From contig DAITMF010000006.1 of NCBI GenBank assembly GCA_036835325.1, positions 1 through 64,000 of the forward strand: 64,000 bases of DNA, written 5' to 3'. Below are positions 18,607 to 28,941 of the stretch, in pieces (the first letter of the stretch is position 1; every line of letters starts with the position of its first letter). The notes under the pieces are model-generated. The model did no database searches. It was not told the origin of the DNA and was given only the letters and a program-made list of their open reading frames with translations. This stretch comes from CAMCHP01 sp036835325. GTDB lineage: Bacteria; Bacteroidota; Bacteroidia; Flavobacteriales_D; Sanyastnellaceae. A program made the translations under genes and the position numbers.

Positions 18607-21600
18607 ATGCGCTGCTTACTATCATCCGTTCTTACGGTTTTTGTGATGCTTTGGGCCAACAATGGCTTCGCTCAAATGGCAGCCAATGGTGCTGCAACCG
18701 CGCAACAAGCTGTGCAATTGATTTTGGGTGAGGGTGCTGAAGTGTTCAATGTCACGTCTACCGGTCAGCCCAATCAAGTAGGTACATTCACCTGCAACAA
18801 TTGCAATTTGGGTTATACGAGTGGTATGATTTTGGCCACAGGAAACGTTATTGTTGCCAACGGCCCCAACAACATGGGCTCGGCCTCAAGTCCGGGTGGT
18901 AACATGGGGGTTTCTGACCCCGATTTAGCTCAGTTGGTTACGGTTAATTTGAATGATGCTGCAAGTGTTACTTTTCAGTTTGTGGCCCAAAGTGACTCGG
19001 TAAGCTTCAACTACATCTTTGCGAGTGAAGAATACCCCGAGTATGCGAACAACACCTTTAATGACGTCTTCGGCTTCTTTTTGAGCGGGCCCGGCATCAG
19101 TGGGCCCTTTTCAAACAATGCCATCAACATTGCTCTAATTCCGGGTACAACATTGCCTGTATCCATCAATAACGTTAACCAGATCAACAACAACCAGTAC
19201 TACCAGGCGAATCCGAATGGCCCACTCGCGCATCAATTCGATGGGTACACCGTTTCGCTTCAGGCAATGTATGATCAGCTGATTTGTGGTGAAACCTACA
19301 CCATTAAACTGGCCATTGCCGATGGTTTTGATACGGGTTGGGACAGCGCCGTTTTCATCGAGGCCAACAGCTTTACCTTGCCCACCATTGATGTTGATCT
19401 TGAAATAGGAGATATAGGATTAGACGGCAATACCCTGTACGAAGGGTGCGGTACGGCCAATATCATCTTTACGCGAAATTCCAACCTGAATCAAGAAGAG
19501 TTTCTTGAAATAACCGTTACAGGTACAGCGATCAATGGCCTCGATTACACAGCAATTCCGGAAACCATCACATTCGCACCCGGACAGTCAACTGTGATCA
19601 TTCCTCTCACTGCCATCCTCGATGCCGAAGCTGAAGGCACAGAGAGCATTATAATCACTTACGTAGCCGCAGGCATCTGTGCATCGTTCAATGAACCCCA
19701 AGAGCAAACGCTTGAGGTGTTCATCATTGATGTACCCCCTTTGCAGGTGAACCTTGACAACGCGTTTATCAACTGCAACGAGACCACCACACTGGTTCCC
19801 GAAGTATCGGGCGGTTATGGGGTATATCAAATAGCATGGACGGGTTTCGGAGTCGCCAACTCTATCGACGTTACCCCAAGTCAAACGACCGAGTACTTCT
19901 TTACAGTATCCGATACATGTTCACTAGACCCACTTAACAGCTCGGTTACAGTGAATATTCCTGTATTGCCTCCGGTTGTGGGTATCGTTGAGAACCCTAT
20001 AGGTATTGATTGCTTGACAGAACTTGCTGTAACTGCTGATGCTTCAGGAGGCAATGGCATCTACAGCTTCCAGTGGTTTGACCCTTCAGGAAACCTTATA
20101 AGCGATGATGCCTACGTGGTGTACGAACCATCCGCCGAAGGCGAGCTTACCCTAATCGTAACCGACGGTTGCGGTGAATCAGGCACTGCAGCCCAAGAAT
20201 TCTTCTTCAATGATGTGCCCATCGAAGTGGAACTTCCCCAAAACCTTGCTGCGCTTTGCCTTGATGAAGTGCAAGTGACGACAAGCGTTCTCGGGGGAGG
20301 CATCGGTAACCTCACCCTCACATGGTTCATTGAAGGTGTGAATTCGGGCACCGGAAATAACCTCAGCTTCAACTTTGAAGCCGCAACCGTAGTAACCGTT
20401 CAGGTCAATGATGCCTGTGGAAACTTCGCTACAGCTGAAACCACAGTCGAGCTCATTCCCAGCCCTATGCAAGTGGTGCTTCCGGCTAACCCCGTGGCTC
20501 AATGCGTCGAAGATTTTATCATTCAAGCGCAGAGCATTACCGGAGGTGTCGGCAACTTCACCTACAATTGGTCAGTTGATGGCGCAGCCGCCGGGAATTC
20601 ACCGAACTTGATTATCAACAACAATCAAGCCGTTCAGGTGTCGCTGACTGTTTTGGATGGATGTGGAAATTCAGCCTCCGATCAAGCAACAGTGAACATT
20701 GCACCTGTGCCAATCGTCGTTGATTTAGGTGAAGATTTTGTCGCTGCATGCCAGTCAAATGTTGAGGCTGATGCAGTTGTTACCGGTGGGGTAGGGCCTT
20801 TCAATTACAACTGGACCTTAAACGGGTTGGAGAACCCCCAGTCAGGAACCAATCTTCCCTTCGTTGCCATGGGGAACATTGCCGTTGAAGTTGAAGTCAT
20901 CGACGTTTGCGGCAATGCCGCTTACGACATTTTGCAAGTGACCATTCCACCAACTCCGCCCATTGTGACAGTGTCGCCCGATACCTTGATCTGCCTTGGA
21001 GGAACAGCGCAATTGAGAGCCGATGTTGTCAATCCAATTGGTGCAATGAATTTCGTTTGGCTGCCCGGGAATTCAGCTTCGCCCCAAGTAAATGTGAGTC
21101 CTCAACAAACAACGGAGTATACCGTTTCGGTAACCGACATCTGCAACCGCACTACACAGCAAAGTGTATTGGTGATCGTAGAAGAAGTGCATGCAAACTT
21201 CGACTTCAGCTACACCAGCGATTGGGGTATTGAAACCTACAACACAAGTGCCCCGCGTGATTCTGAATTTTTATGGGATTTTGGGGATGGACAAACCTCA
21301 GCCGAGTTTGAACCTGTGCACTCCTTCTCTTCAAACGACCAACAAGTTGTCACACTCTTTGCCATTAGCCCAAACGGTTGTGTGGATGAGAAAACCAGCA
21401 TCTTTGAACCGTTGATGGATGTGTATGTCCCCTCGGCATTCACCCCGAATGGAGACGGTATCAACGATGTATTCATGGCCAAAGGTCATGCAATACTCAC
21501 GTTTGAGATGTGGATTTACAACCGATGGGGTGAGGTGGTGTTTTACACCAACGATATCAACCGTCCGTGGCTTGGTGAAGTTGATGGCGGCGACCATTTC

Positions 21601-21693
21601 GGACGAAACGACCTGTATACGTGGGTTGTGAAGGCTGTAGGCGTGCGCAACAACGCCTTCGAGCGCACAGGTACAGTGGTATTGATTCGCTAA
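18607..21693 (+). CDS. Giant secreted cargo with choice-of-anchor L domain and gliding-type CTD
   Basis: 1028 residues from ATG 18607, where a good signal peptide begins (MRCLLSSVLTVFVMLWANNGFAQ); ATG 18577 only adds a hydrophilic leader. Residues 25-265 are a choice-of-anchor L domain (QAVQLILGEGAEVFNVTSTG, FNYIFASEEYPEYANNTFND). A Calx-beta-like domain follows (about 275-385, TGTAINGLDYTAIPETITF), then five or six Ig/PKD-like modules of about 85 residues (GGVGNFTYNWSVDG, GGVGPFNYNWTLNG), a PKD (EFLWDFGDGQTS) and a type-B CTD (YVPSAFTPNGDGINDVF, NRWGEVVF, TGTVVLIR). Probable surface protein exported by T9SS. No clear terminator or TAnnTTTG element separates it from the previous gene. Confidence 0.9.
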   Translation: MRCLLSSVLTVFVMLWANNGFAQMAANGAATAQQAVQLILGEGAEVFNVTSTGQPNQVGTFTCNNCNLGYTSGMILATGNVIVANGPNNMGSASSPGGNMGVSDPDLAQLVTVNLNDAASVTFQFVAQSDSVSFNYIFASEEYPEYANNTFNDVFGFFLSGPGISGPFSNNAINIALIPGTTLPVSINNVNQINNNQYYQANPNGPLAHQFDGYTVSLQAMYDQLICGETYTIKLAIADGFDTGWDSAVFIEANSFTLPTIDVDLEIGDIGLDGNTLYEGCGTANIIFTRNSNLNQEEFLEITVTGTAINGLDYTAIPETITFAPGQSTVIIPLTAILDAEAEGTESIIITYVAAGICASFNEPQEQTLEVFIIDVPPLQVNLDNAFINCNETTTLVPEVSGGYGVYQIAWTGFGVANSIDVTPSQTTEYFFTVSDTCSLDPLNSSVTVNIPVLPPVVGIVENPIGIDCLTELAVTADASGGNGIYSFQWFDPSGNLISDDAYVVYEPSAEGELTLIVTDGCGESGTAAQEFFFNDVPIEVELPQNLAALCLDEVQVTTSVLGGGIGNLTLTWFIEGVNSGTGNNLSFNFEAATVVTVQVNDACGNFATAETTVELIPSPMQVVLPANPVAQCVEDFIIQAQSITGGVGNFTYNWSVDGAAAGNSPNLIINNNQAVQVSLTVLDGCGNSASDQATVNIAPVPIVVDLGEDFVAACQSNVEADAVVTGGVGPFNYNWTLNGLENPQSGTNLPFVAMGNIAVEVEVIDVCGNAAYDILQVTIPPTPPIVTVSPDTLICLGGTAQLRADVVNPIGAMNFVWLPGNSASPQVNVSPQQTTEYTVSVTDICNRTTQQSVLVIVEEVHANFDFSYTSDWGIETYNTSAPRDSEFLWDFGDGQTSAEFEPVHSFSSNDQQVVTLFAISPNGCVDEKTSIFEPLMDVYVPSAFTPNGDGINDVFMAKGHAILTFEMWIYNRWGEVVFYTNDINRPWLGEVDGGDHFGRNDLYTWVVKAVGVRNNAFERTGTVVLIR

Positions 21694-21769
21694 CTTGGAA
21701 GTGAAAGAATCAGGAAATTCTGGTTGTTTCTAGATACTGCTGTGAGCGTGAAATCCACAGTGCTTTCCA

Positions 21770-21777
21770 TACCTTTG
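21770..21777 (+). promoter_or_regulatory. -7 promoter element (TACCTTTG)
   Basis: Full match to TAnnTTTG, ending five bases before ATG 21783. Predicts a leaderless or nearly leaderless mRNA. Confidence 0.62.
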
Positions 21778-21782
21778 CCGCT

Positions 21783-22898
21783 ATGCAAGGAAAAATCGCT
21801 CTAATCGTTGGTGTGGCTGCAATGGCCTTTGGTGTTTCGTGCTCTACCGACGTTGACGTAAATGGTCCGTACAGCTCACAGACCGTCGTTTACGGCATAC
21901 TCGATCCAGCTTTAGATACGCAGTATGTGCGCATCAACAAGACGTGGTTAGGCGATGGTAACAACTTCGATCATGCGCTCGTTCGTGATAGCTCTGAATA
22001 TCCTACCGGTGCTTTCGAAGGCCGTGTTGATGTAATGAACGGTTTGAACGTGGTTTCTAGCTTCCAGCTCCAAGAGATAGAGCTAGACAACAAGTCTGAC
22101 GATGGAATCTTCTTCGCGCCTGAACACAAAGCGTATTTCTTCCCAACACCGAACGGATTGGATGCCAACCGTGACTACCGTTTGGTGCTTGAGTTTCCTG
22201 ACCGAACTGTAGAATCGGAAACCGACCTGGTCGGCGTTCCTGTTGGAGCCATTCAATTCCCGCCGGCGGGGAATCAAACTTTTAATCTAAACTGGGCAAG
22301 CGTAAATTCGGCTGGGAACCCGACGTATTTCAATCAAACTTTCCGCTGGACTTCTGCACAGGGAGCACGGAGGTACGAAGCATCGCTTTTGGTGTACTTC
22401 ACTGAGCTGCTCTACACTGATGCTTCGCACACAACGCTGGTTTCTGAAACACCGCGTGTGTTGGAGTGGAAGCTCGGAAACGTGATTACGAATCAAGTAT
22501 TGGGCGGCGAGACCATCAACTTACCGGCATCAGGCGAAGCGTTTTACAACTTTCTGGCTTCGCGCCTTACGGTCGATAACCGAGTACGCCGTGAATTCGG
22601 TGTTTGGGACCCGGTGCTCCAGCATCCTAAATGCTTCGACTTCGTTTTGACCATCGCAAACGACGAGTTTAACACGTACTTAGACGTGAATCAACCGGTG
22701 ACCACCATTGTGCAAGAACGGCCTGCATACACGAATGTCGTTAACGGTCTAGGTATTTGGGCTTCGCGGGCCAACGACCGTGTGAACGGTGTAGGCATTA
22801 CCGAAGGCGCTATGAAAGAGCTTGCTCAAGGCGAAATAACGAACGCATTGAATTTTTGCTCGTCAAATCCATTTAACGCGTTCTACTGCGGAGACTGA
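21783..22898 (+). CDS. Putative lipoprotein, DUF4249-like
   Basis: 371 residues. The N-terminus (IALIVGVAAMAFGVSCSTDVDVNG) looks like a lipoprotein signal with Cys20 followed by acidic residues, as in surface-exposed Bacteroidota lipoproteins, although the lipobox GVSC is not canonical. The next stretch (SQTVVYGILDPALDTQYVRI) resembles the start of DUF4249 proteins, in which a 'value/expression' strand pair follows the lipidated Cys. That family is often found near TonB-dependent receptors, but none is adjacent here. Function unknown; the family assignment is tentative. Confidence 0.72.
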   Translation: MQGKIALIVGVAAMAFGVSCSTDVDVNGPYSSQTVVYGILDPALDTQYVRINKTWLGDGNNFDHALVRDSSEYPTGAFEGRVDVMNGLNVVSSFQLQEIELDNKSDDGIFFAPEHKAYFFPTPNGLDANRDYRLVLEFPDRTVESETDLVGVPVGAIQFPPAGNQTFNLNWASVNSAGNPTYFNQTFRWTSAQGARRYEASLLVYFTELLYTDASHTTLVSETPRVLEWKLGNVITNQVLGGETINLPASGEAFYNFLASRLTVDNRVRREFGVWDPVLQHPKCFDFVLTIANDEFNTYLDVNQPVTTIVQERPAYTNVVNGLGIWASRANDRVNGVGITEGAMKELAQGEITNALNFCSSNPFNAFYCGD

Positions 22899-22963
22899 GT
22901 TTATTCAGTTTAGATGGTGAATATCTATCCGAATCAGGTCAATTCCTACACATGTGCTGACGG

Positions 22964-22971
22964 TACTTTTG
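22964..22971 (+). promoter_or_regulatory. -7 promoter element (TACTTTTG)
   Basis: Full match to TAnnTTTG, ending four bases before ATG 22976. Predicts a leaderless mRNA. Confidence 0.65.
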
Positions 22972-22975
22972 TACC

Positions 22976-23410
22976 ATGGCGTATTACCGTGTCAACGATT
23001 TGGAAGACTTCAGCAGTGAAACGTCACAAGCACGTTTCAAACTTGTTGACGGTATGCTGTCAGTTGATGTAAAACCCGATGCCATTGTTGATTCGACATT
23101 CGTAGAACGCATTGAACGCTTTCGAAAAGAAATGACCAAGGGCCTGGAACTGCCGGTGCTCATCTACATCCCCTCGAATTATCTAATTCTCGATAAGGAA
23201 GCTTTTGCAGCGTTTGGAAGTGAATCGGGAATGGATGGATGCCTTGCAAAGGCTGTGGTAATCGGTGCACCCCTTCGTGTGCTTTTGCTGAACTTCTCCC
23301 TTGGTTTTTACCGAGGGAAAAGGCCCTTCCGATTGTTCTCATCCAAAAGTGAAGCGAAGATGTGGCTCTTCAGCCATGTGAATGTTGATGAGCTTATGGC
23401 TGAACAATAA
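22976..23410 (+). CDS. STAS/SpoIIAA-like protein (DUF7793-type)
   Basis: 144 residues, no signal peptide. The pattern is that of small Bacteroidota STAS-like proteins: a strand-helix core, then AKAVVIGAPLRVLLLNFSLG and the terminal FRLFSSKSEAKMWLF, where the last helix matches the 'klF.d..eAl.WL' signature. These are soluble cytoplasmic proteins of unknown function, thought to relate to anti-sigma-antagonist folds. It converges on the next gene, with 17 bases of 3' overlap. No partner kinase or anti-sigma gene lies next to it. Confidence 0.72.
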   Translation: MAYYRVNDLEDFSSETSQARFKLVDGMLSVDVKPDAIVDSTFVERIERFRKEMTKGLELPVLIYIPSNYLILDKEAFAAFGSESGMDGCLAKAVVIGAPLRVLLLNFSLGFYRGKRPFRLFSSKSEAKMWLFSHVNVDELMAEQ

Positions 23411-24431
23411 TTCGGCGCGATTCTGAAACTCCATTCGTTCGAACAACAACGAGGTAAGCGCCGGGAGCGAGGTCGTTGACAGCACAGTAACGTTCGTTGT
23501 TGAATGATTTGACCAGCCTACCTTCGAGTGAGAAAATATCGGTTTGGATGGCTGAATCAACTCCATCCATCCAAAAACCATGTGAACAAATGGTAGGCCA
23601 AAGTTTCAATCCGGACAAGGCAGATGCTTCAGTCACGCCAATTGGGGTTTCGGCCTTGTACCTGGCAGTGGCCTGCCCAAAGGTCTCTGTGATTTCAAGT
23701 ACGGGAATTCCTTCGCCTTCAGCCAGCCAAGTGTACACAGTCGATTCGCGGTTGAAGGTGAGGCCCTGACCGATGAAGTCAACATACAGCGAATCTTCGG
23801 TTTGCAACTGCACCCGTAACTTTAACGCATTGAAACTGCCTTCAGGTGTAATTACTGTGCCATATCCATCAACCTCGTACGAACGGTTTTGCCGCTGACG
23901 GTACGTACCAACGGTAGGAATTTCAATGCCCCACTCGCTGTACGATTCATGGGTATCACCGTACTCGACGGGGAGGGAGTACACTACGTCAATGGGGTTT
24001 GTTTGGGCTGGCAATGGAATGCCATTGACCGTACCACCATAACCCACAATGTTGTATTGGGTAGGGGTATTTTTGTAAAAAAAGAAGAATTCATCGATGC
24101 TGACAACAGCAAGGTCAACTCCTTCACCTTCAATAGCGTGTGTCGCTTGGTAATTGGGGGTGAATGGTGAATTAAAGAAGAACTGGTATCCGAACGGAGC
24201 ACCGCTTACACTGACGTAGTCAATAGTGCCAGGATTTAGCGGTGTCAAGTCTGAGAAATCCCATACCTGGTTTGCACCGGCTTGTTCGTAGATGTCTGAG
24301 TCAGCACCAAAAGCATCCACAACGTTGAACGCCCCTGGGCCTGAAACAAGGTCATTGCTGTTGATGACCGGTTGGGCAAACGCTATGGCTGACCATACGA
24401 TGAGCGCTGTGGTAGTAATGGAGTTCTGCAT
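23394..24431 (-). CDS. Secreted protein with T9SS type-A sorting domain
   Basis: 345 residues from ATG 24431, which begins a signal peptide (MQNSITTTALIVWSAIAFAQ); a TTG seven codons upstream is unlikely. The body (about 25-260) is beta-rich with the segment AGANQVWDFSDLTPLNPG, typical of a family of Flavobacteriales T9SS-sorted proteins of unknown function. The last 80 residues are a type-A CTD (LKLWP..., TDIFSLEGRLVKSF, LAPGAYLVVVRTNG, SRRIIVQP). Unlike the cargo upstream in the window it uses type A rather than gliding type B. Type-A cargo is usually cleaved and anchored to the surface or released. Confidence 0.85.
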   Translation of the reverse strand: MQNSITTTALIVWSAIAFAQPVINSNDLVSGPGAFNVVDAFGADSDIYEQAGANQVWDFSDLTPLNPGTIDYVSVSGAPFGYQFFFNSPFTPNYQATHAIEGEGVDLAVVSIDEFFFFYKNTPTQYNIVGYGGTVNGIPLPAQTNPIDVVYSLPVEYGDTHESYSEWGIEIPTVGTYRQRQNRSYEVDGYGTVITPEGSFNALKLRVQLQTEDSLYVDFIGQGLTFNRESTVYTWLAEGEGIPVLEITETFGQATARYKAETPIGVTEASALSGLKLWPTICSHGFWMDGVDSAIQTDIFSLEGRLVKSFNNERYCAVNDLAPGAYLVVVRTNGVSESRRIIVQP

Positions 24432-24480
24432 TGAAGACGCTTTGGTAGTCAAATATCGACCAATTCTTCGTCATTTGAAA

Positions 24481-27400
24481 CTATGGGTTTTCATCGAGTT
24501 TGAAAAGCTCGTACAGCGAATTGAACTCTTCCTGGTACACGATACCCATGCCTTGAGTGTAGTTGTTTTGACGGTTCCTTACAAGGTCAAATTCGTTGCT
24601 TTGGTTGTAAACGATCAATCGAATTTTACCCTTGGGAGTGACTTTGTATTCAATTCGGATGTCACCAATGAGGTTGCTTGAGTTTTCGGTTCCTGCAGCA
24701 GTAGGGGCCTGTTGCACGCCAAAGTTACCGCTGAGCAACAAACGGTCATTGAAAAGCTGTGTACTAAGTGCAATGGCGAGTTCATCGTTGCTGATTTGGT
24801 CTCCGGGTGAATAATTCACACCAATGTCAAAATCGTCGCTGATTTGAGAGAGCCAGTTGCTTAGTTGCGATGTTATCAGCTCGGTTGAATTCTCGGCCAA
24901 CCCCAAGCTGCTGTTTGTTTTGGCGATGTCAGGCGGCGAAATAAAGCGCCGCAGTACAAGCAACGAAAACGCTTGTCGGTTAACTTCCTGCTCGTTGTTA
25001 AGTGTCCCGGCCAAACGAGCTCGGGTGAGGTCGTCAGAAGTAGGCAAGGAGATGTCAAATCCAATCAGCGGACTCATCAATTTACCGGTAAGCAGCATGT
25101 TCAAGTGAACCGGAATGCGCTGACGGAGTTGCTCAGATTCTTCGGGGAAGAGGTCGTACAACGAGGTGTTGACCTTGTAAATCGCATCCAAGTTGATGTC
25201 GGCTGCAAGTGGATCTCCGAACCAAGTGATGGTGCCTCCCGGCTTAACTTCAAATTCTTTGTTAATGAGGTTTTTAAGAGTGAACAGGTAACGGCCTTGG
25301 TCAACTTCAACCGTACCGTACATGTTGAACGTATTGAGGTTGTTAATTACCATTCGGATAGCTCCGCTTCCGCGCCCGCTAATTTCGTCGCCAACCACTT
25401 CGTCAAAAATGATTCTGAATTGTGCGTCGGGTGTAATGTCGAGTTCGAAATTCATCCGAATGCCCGAGAGGTCAATCTCTTTTTCATCGGAGGCTGGTGC
25501 ATCCGCATCCACAAACGAAATAAAGTCTTCAAAGGTCACATCTTCAGCTCCGTCAAGGGGGAGCGCGATGCTTGTTCCTCGTTCACTCTTGGCAGTTACA
25601 TCGATGACCAAGTCGTCAAGAGTTCCGCCGACATTGACGAATCCACTGGCGTAGGCCTTTCCGAAGTACAAACTGTTCATCTCTGCAGTGGTGTTCATCA
25701 GCAGAAAGGGAGTTTTTTCAATGTCAAGGAAGAGGTCGAAGTTCCAATCATCGAATTGGTCATGGATAACGGCCCCCACGGCAAACCCCGAGTTTCCGTC
25801 TTCATCGGCAATGTTAAAATCGAATGAGAACATGTCTTCACCAACGTCAACCACATCGTCAATGAAGTACGTGGTATTTAAATAGTCAATGCGCACACTT
25901 GCCTTGTTCAGCTTGACTTGGCCGTTCATGATCGGGTTTGAAGGCTTTCCGGTAACTTCAATTCGTCCGTCAGCGGTGCCGGCGATTTCAGCATACGACT
26001 CGTCGAGAAATGCGTTGGCCAAATTGAGCGGCAAGTCTTTGAGTCCGATAGTGAGGTCAAGCGGTGATTCGTCGTCACTCGGAGTGTAGAAGCCTGAGAA
26101 GGTGAGTTGCCTCAGCTTTTGGCGGTCTATGTCGCCTGCCAGAAGCAAGCGTTTTAGAATGGGGTCCCAACTGCTTTCGGTACAAATATCGCCAATCAAG
26201 TAACCGTTAACAGTGTAGTCTAAAGCGAGTACATCACACGTAATGAGACTGGCATTGTATACGTCACGAATTTCAAAGTCACCGGTTAGCATACCGTATT
26301 GCTCAATGCCTTGATTTTCGAGCAGCGCATTGAAGTTGCTAAGCTGAAAACCTTGCAAGTCAACACGCAATCGCTCTTCAGGCAGCTCACTTACTGCGCC
26401 GTCTATTTTTACGAACTCGTTTCCTTTCGACAAGAAAAACCCATCAACGGCAATTCGGGTGCTGTCAACGTCAATGTTGGCCTGATTCTGTATGCTCCAG
26501 CGTTCATCATTGAAGTACACATTGAAACCGTTCAATGCATTGCTCACATTTCGATTTCCCCGGATGTTCGATACCAAGGCGAGATCGCCTCTAAGCACAT
26601 CTGAGTTACGCCCCCAACTGAGGTTGGTGTACACGGTGTCGCGTTCGTTGTACGCGTCAACGACAAGTACAGGCACAACAATTCCGCTTCCAAAATTGGC
26701 TTGGGCTGCTTGAAGTGTTACGTAGAGCGATTGGTCAGGATGGCTAACATCAAGCAACAGCGTGTCGAGAGAGTAGCCTTCGTATGCGATACGGTCGGTG
26801 GTAAAGGTGGTCTTGAAGTCACCTGTGGCATCGTCCATCAACAAAGCAAGTCTTGATTTTGGTGCAAGAAACAACTCGGGCAGAAAAACTTCAGATACAG
26901 CTTCGAAATTGTGCACATTGATTTCGAGGTAGAAGTCTTCACGTCCGCGCTTTTCCTTCGCCGGTGGCTCTATGTGAGGAACAATATCAGCAATGATGTG
27001 CCGAACACCGCTTTCGAGCCCGGCAAAATCGAACTTTCCTTCAAGTCTGCCCGATGCGATATCAGAGTCGAGCACGAAGCGTTTACCAACGGTTGTGCTC
27101 TGCTCCATGATCAATTCGAGGTGTTCAATCGGATACTCTGCGTTTGAGGTGCAAAACCTTACACTGTCACCGATGATTCGTCCATTTACCTCGTTGAAAG
27201 TCAATCCGGTAGCTTCAATACGAAAGTCGCCCGACACACTGGTGTAATCGCGCAAATCAACCAAATTGAGGGCAATCGGGTTGAGGTGGGTGATGGATGT
27301 CATGAAATCGAAGCGAGGAACGTCTTTCGTAAAGTCGATCAGTCCGTTGAAATCGAGATCGATGTTGTCGTCGGAGATAGAAAGCACGCCGTTGAAAAAG

Positions 27401-28860
27401 TCTCGTTTGAATTCGCCGGTGGTTTCAATATCGCGGTAGGTGTAACCCCTTGCAGTCAACGAAGCAATGTAGCCTTCAATCGATGCATCGAGATCAGTAC
27501 GGGTGAGTCCTGTACCTTGTAGCCGAAGGGTAGAGGTAAGCCGACCCAATTCAGGTGTTTTGTAAAACTTGCCGAGGTCGAAGCCTAAGGTTTGGAGCTC
27601 TCCGCTATAAGCATAGTCATTCGGGAGCTCTTGAAGTTTAATGTCGGTGTTGATTGTGCCAATGGCAGTTGTCAGGGTTCCGAATGCCACAAAGTCATTG
27701 AAGAAGCCGGTAAACTTGCCGTTGAATCCAATCTCACCAAGCGTTGCCAAATTCGCCGGCGTTTTAAGCGTCTTTAATGATTCAAAAGGAGGGATTGGAA
27801 TACCATCCAGCTCGCGCTTTACGGTAGTGAACTTGTTGATGGTTAAATCAATGAAGGTGCGGTCAATGTCGGGTAAACCGGTGAGGTCAATCCGGCCATA
27901 CAAACGCGTAGCTTCTTCATACCCCAATGCCAGATCACGCACTTTTAGGTTCGCTACCGGACCGCGAAACCGTCCGGCCACGGCAACTTGCCTATTGATG
28001 TACCGCAATTCAGGAGCAAACAAAGCGAGATCAGCAAAATCGACGTGCGAATCTTCCAACACGCCCCGCATGGTCACTTTTTCAGTAAAAGCACTGAAGT
28101 CGCGCCATTCTTCAAACGTGAATTGCAAGTCACCTTTTAGCAGAGTGCCCGGAGTTTGAAGCAGGTAGCGATCAAGCTGGAGTGTATCACTTCGCATTTT
28201 GAAGGCGCCATTCAGTTCTTGAAGGACAAATCCGCACGATTCACGGAAACGGAGTTCTTCAATCATTGCATCAATGTCGCCGTCAACAACCTTTACCGAC
28301 GAAATGTCTGCGAAAAAATCGCGCACTTCAATGTGGTCAAAGTCGGCATCCGATTCCCAATCGGGAACACTGCGGTCGCTGTAAATGAACCGCCCATTTC
28401 GAATTCGAACGTCGTCACCTGTAATGATCACCGGTTGCGATGAGCTCAAGGTGTCAGTGCTTTCTGGAATATTGGCGAGCAGCCGGTCAAGATTGGTAAG
28501 CGAATCGCCCTCAAAGAAGGTGATTTGAAAAAAGGGTTCCAGCAACTCTACACGACCGATGTGAAAACGGTTGTTGTCAAGGTCAGCATCAAGTGCTCTC
28601 AGAAAAACGCCTTCAGAATAGAGGAGGGTGTCAGCGCGGTCGTCAATAACGCGAACGTCGTACAAGAGCATTTCGAGGGGGTACCTCACATCGACGCGAC
28701 CAATTTGCACATCGAACCCGGTAGCTTCAGAAATGCGTTTGGTCAACATCCCAACCAAGGCCGTTTGCACCGGAGGCAATTGCACAAGAACCCACAGGCT
28801 GATAATAACAACCAGCAGAATCAGTACAAAACGAGTGAGAATCCGGAGCCCTTTCCGCAT
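24481..28860 (-). CDS. tamB: TamB-like translocation/assembly module protein
   Basis: 1459 residues from ATG 28860; a GTG at 28920 would add 20 residues. A single membrane anchor is near the N-terminus (ILTRFVLILLVVIISLWVLV), followed by a very long beta-rich body with repeated 'I+L.G..V......' strands as in AsmA/TamB groove proteins. The last 400 residues match the TamB C-terminal domain (DLFPEESEQLRQRIPVHLNM, LTGKLMSPLIGFDISLPTSD, NLIGDIRIEYKVTPKGKIRL). It would span the periplasm and take part in lipid transport or outer-membrane protein assembly with a TamA/BamA partner not seen here. Divergent from tsaD, an order common in Bacteroidota. Confidence 0.92.
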   Translation of the reverse strand: MRKGLRILTRFVLILLVVIISLWVLVQLPPVQTALVGMLTKRISEATGFDVQIGRVDVRYPLEMLLYDVRVIDDRADTLLYSEGVFLRALDADLDNNRFHIGRVELLEPFFQITFFEGDSLTNLDRLLANIPESTDTLSSSQPVIITGDDVRIRNGRFIYSDRSVPDWESDADFDHIEVRDFFADISSVKVVDGDIDAMIEELRFRESCGFVLQELNGAFKMRSDTLQLDRYLLQTPGTLLKGDLQFTFEEWRDFSAFTEKVTMRGVLEDSHVDFADLALFAPELRYINRQVAVAGRFRGPVANLKVRDLALGYEEATRLYGRIDLTGLPDIDRTFIDLTINKFTTVKRELDGIPIPPFESLKTLKTPANLATLGEIGFNGKFTGFFNDFVAFGTLTTAIGTINTDIKLQELPNDYAYSGELQTLGFDLGKFYKTPELGRLTSTLRLQGTGLTRTDLDASIEGYIASLTARGYTYRDIETTGEFKRDFFNGVLSISDDNIDLDFNGLIDFTKDVPRFDFMTSITHLNPIALNLVDLRDYTSVSGDFRIEATGLTFNEVNGRIIGDSVRFCTSNAEYPIEHLELIMEQSTTVGKRFVLDSDIASGRLEGKFDFAGLESGVRHIIADIVPHIEPPAKEKRGREDFYLEINVHNFEAVSEVFLPELFLAPKSRLALLMDDATGDFKTTFTTDRIAYEGYSLDTLLLDVSHPDQSLYVTLQAAQANFGSGIVVPVLVVDAYNERDTVYTNLSWGRNSDVLRGDLALVSNIRGNRNVSNALNGFNVYFNDERWSIQNQANIDVDSTRIAVDGFFLSKGNEFVKIDGAVSELPEERLRVDLQGFQLSNFNALLENQGIEQYGMLTGDFEIRDVYNASLITCDVLALDYTVNGYLIGDICTESSWDPILKRLLLAGDIDRQKLRQLTFSGFYTPSDDESPLDLTIGLKDLPLNLANAFLDESYAEIAGTADGRIEVTGKPSNPIMNGQVKLNKASVRIDYLNTTYFIDDVVDVGEDMFSFDFNIADEDGNSGFAVGAVIHDQFDDWNFDLFLDIEKTPFLLMNTTAEMNSLYFGKAYASGFVNVGGTLDDLVIDVTAKSERGTSIALPLDGAEDVTFEDFISFVDADAPASDEKEIDLSGIRMNFELDITPDAQFRIIFDEVVGDEISGRGSGAIRMVINNLNTFNMYGTVEVDQGRYLFTLKNLINKEFEVKPGGTITWFGDPLAADINLDAIYKVNTSLYDLFPEESEQLRQRIPVHLNMLLTGKLMSPLIGFDISLPTSDDLTRARLAGTLNNEQEVNRQAFSLLVLRRFISPPDIAKTNSSLGLAENSTELITSQLSNWLSQISDDFDIGVNYSPGDQISNDELAIALSTQLFNDRLLLSGNFGVQQAPTAAGTENSSNLIGDIRIEYKVTPKGKIRLIVYNQSNEFDLVRNRQNNYTQGMGIVYQEEFNSLYELFKLDENP

Positions 28861-28941
28861 ACGCAGCGAAGATACACGCTCCCAACGGAGCGTCGTTGCT
28901 AAAACAACGTAATTTAGCACCGCAAACGCTGTACCAATTCC

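Noticed and set aside
24973..25827. A 284-codon rightward frame opposite tamB
   Set aside because: Antisense to a well-supported TamB domain; its product has no recognisable motif and it is a codon-bias shadow.
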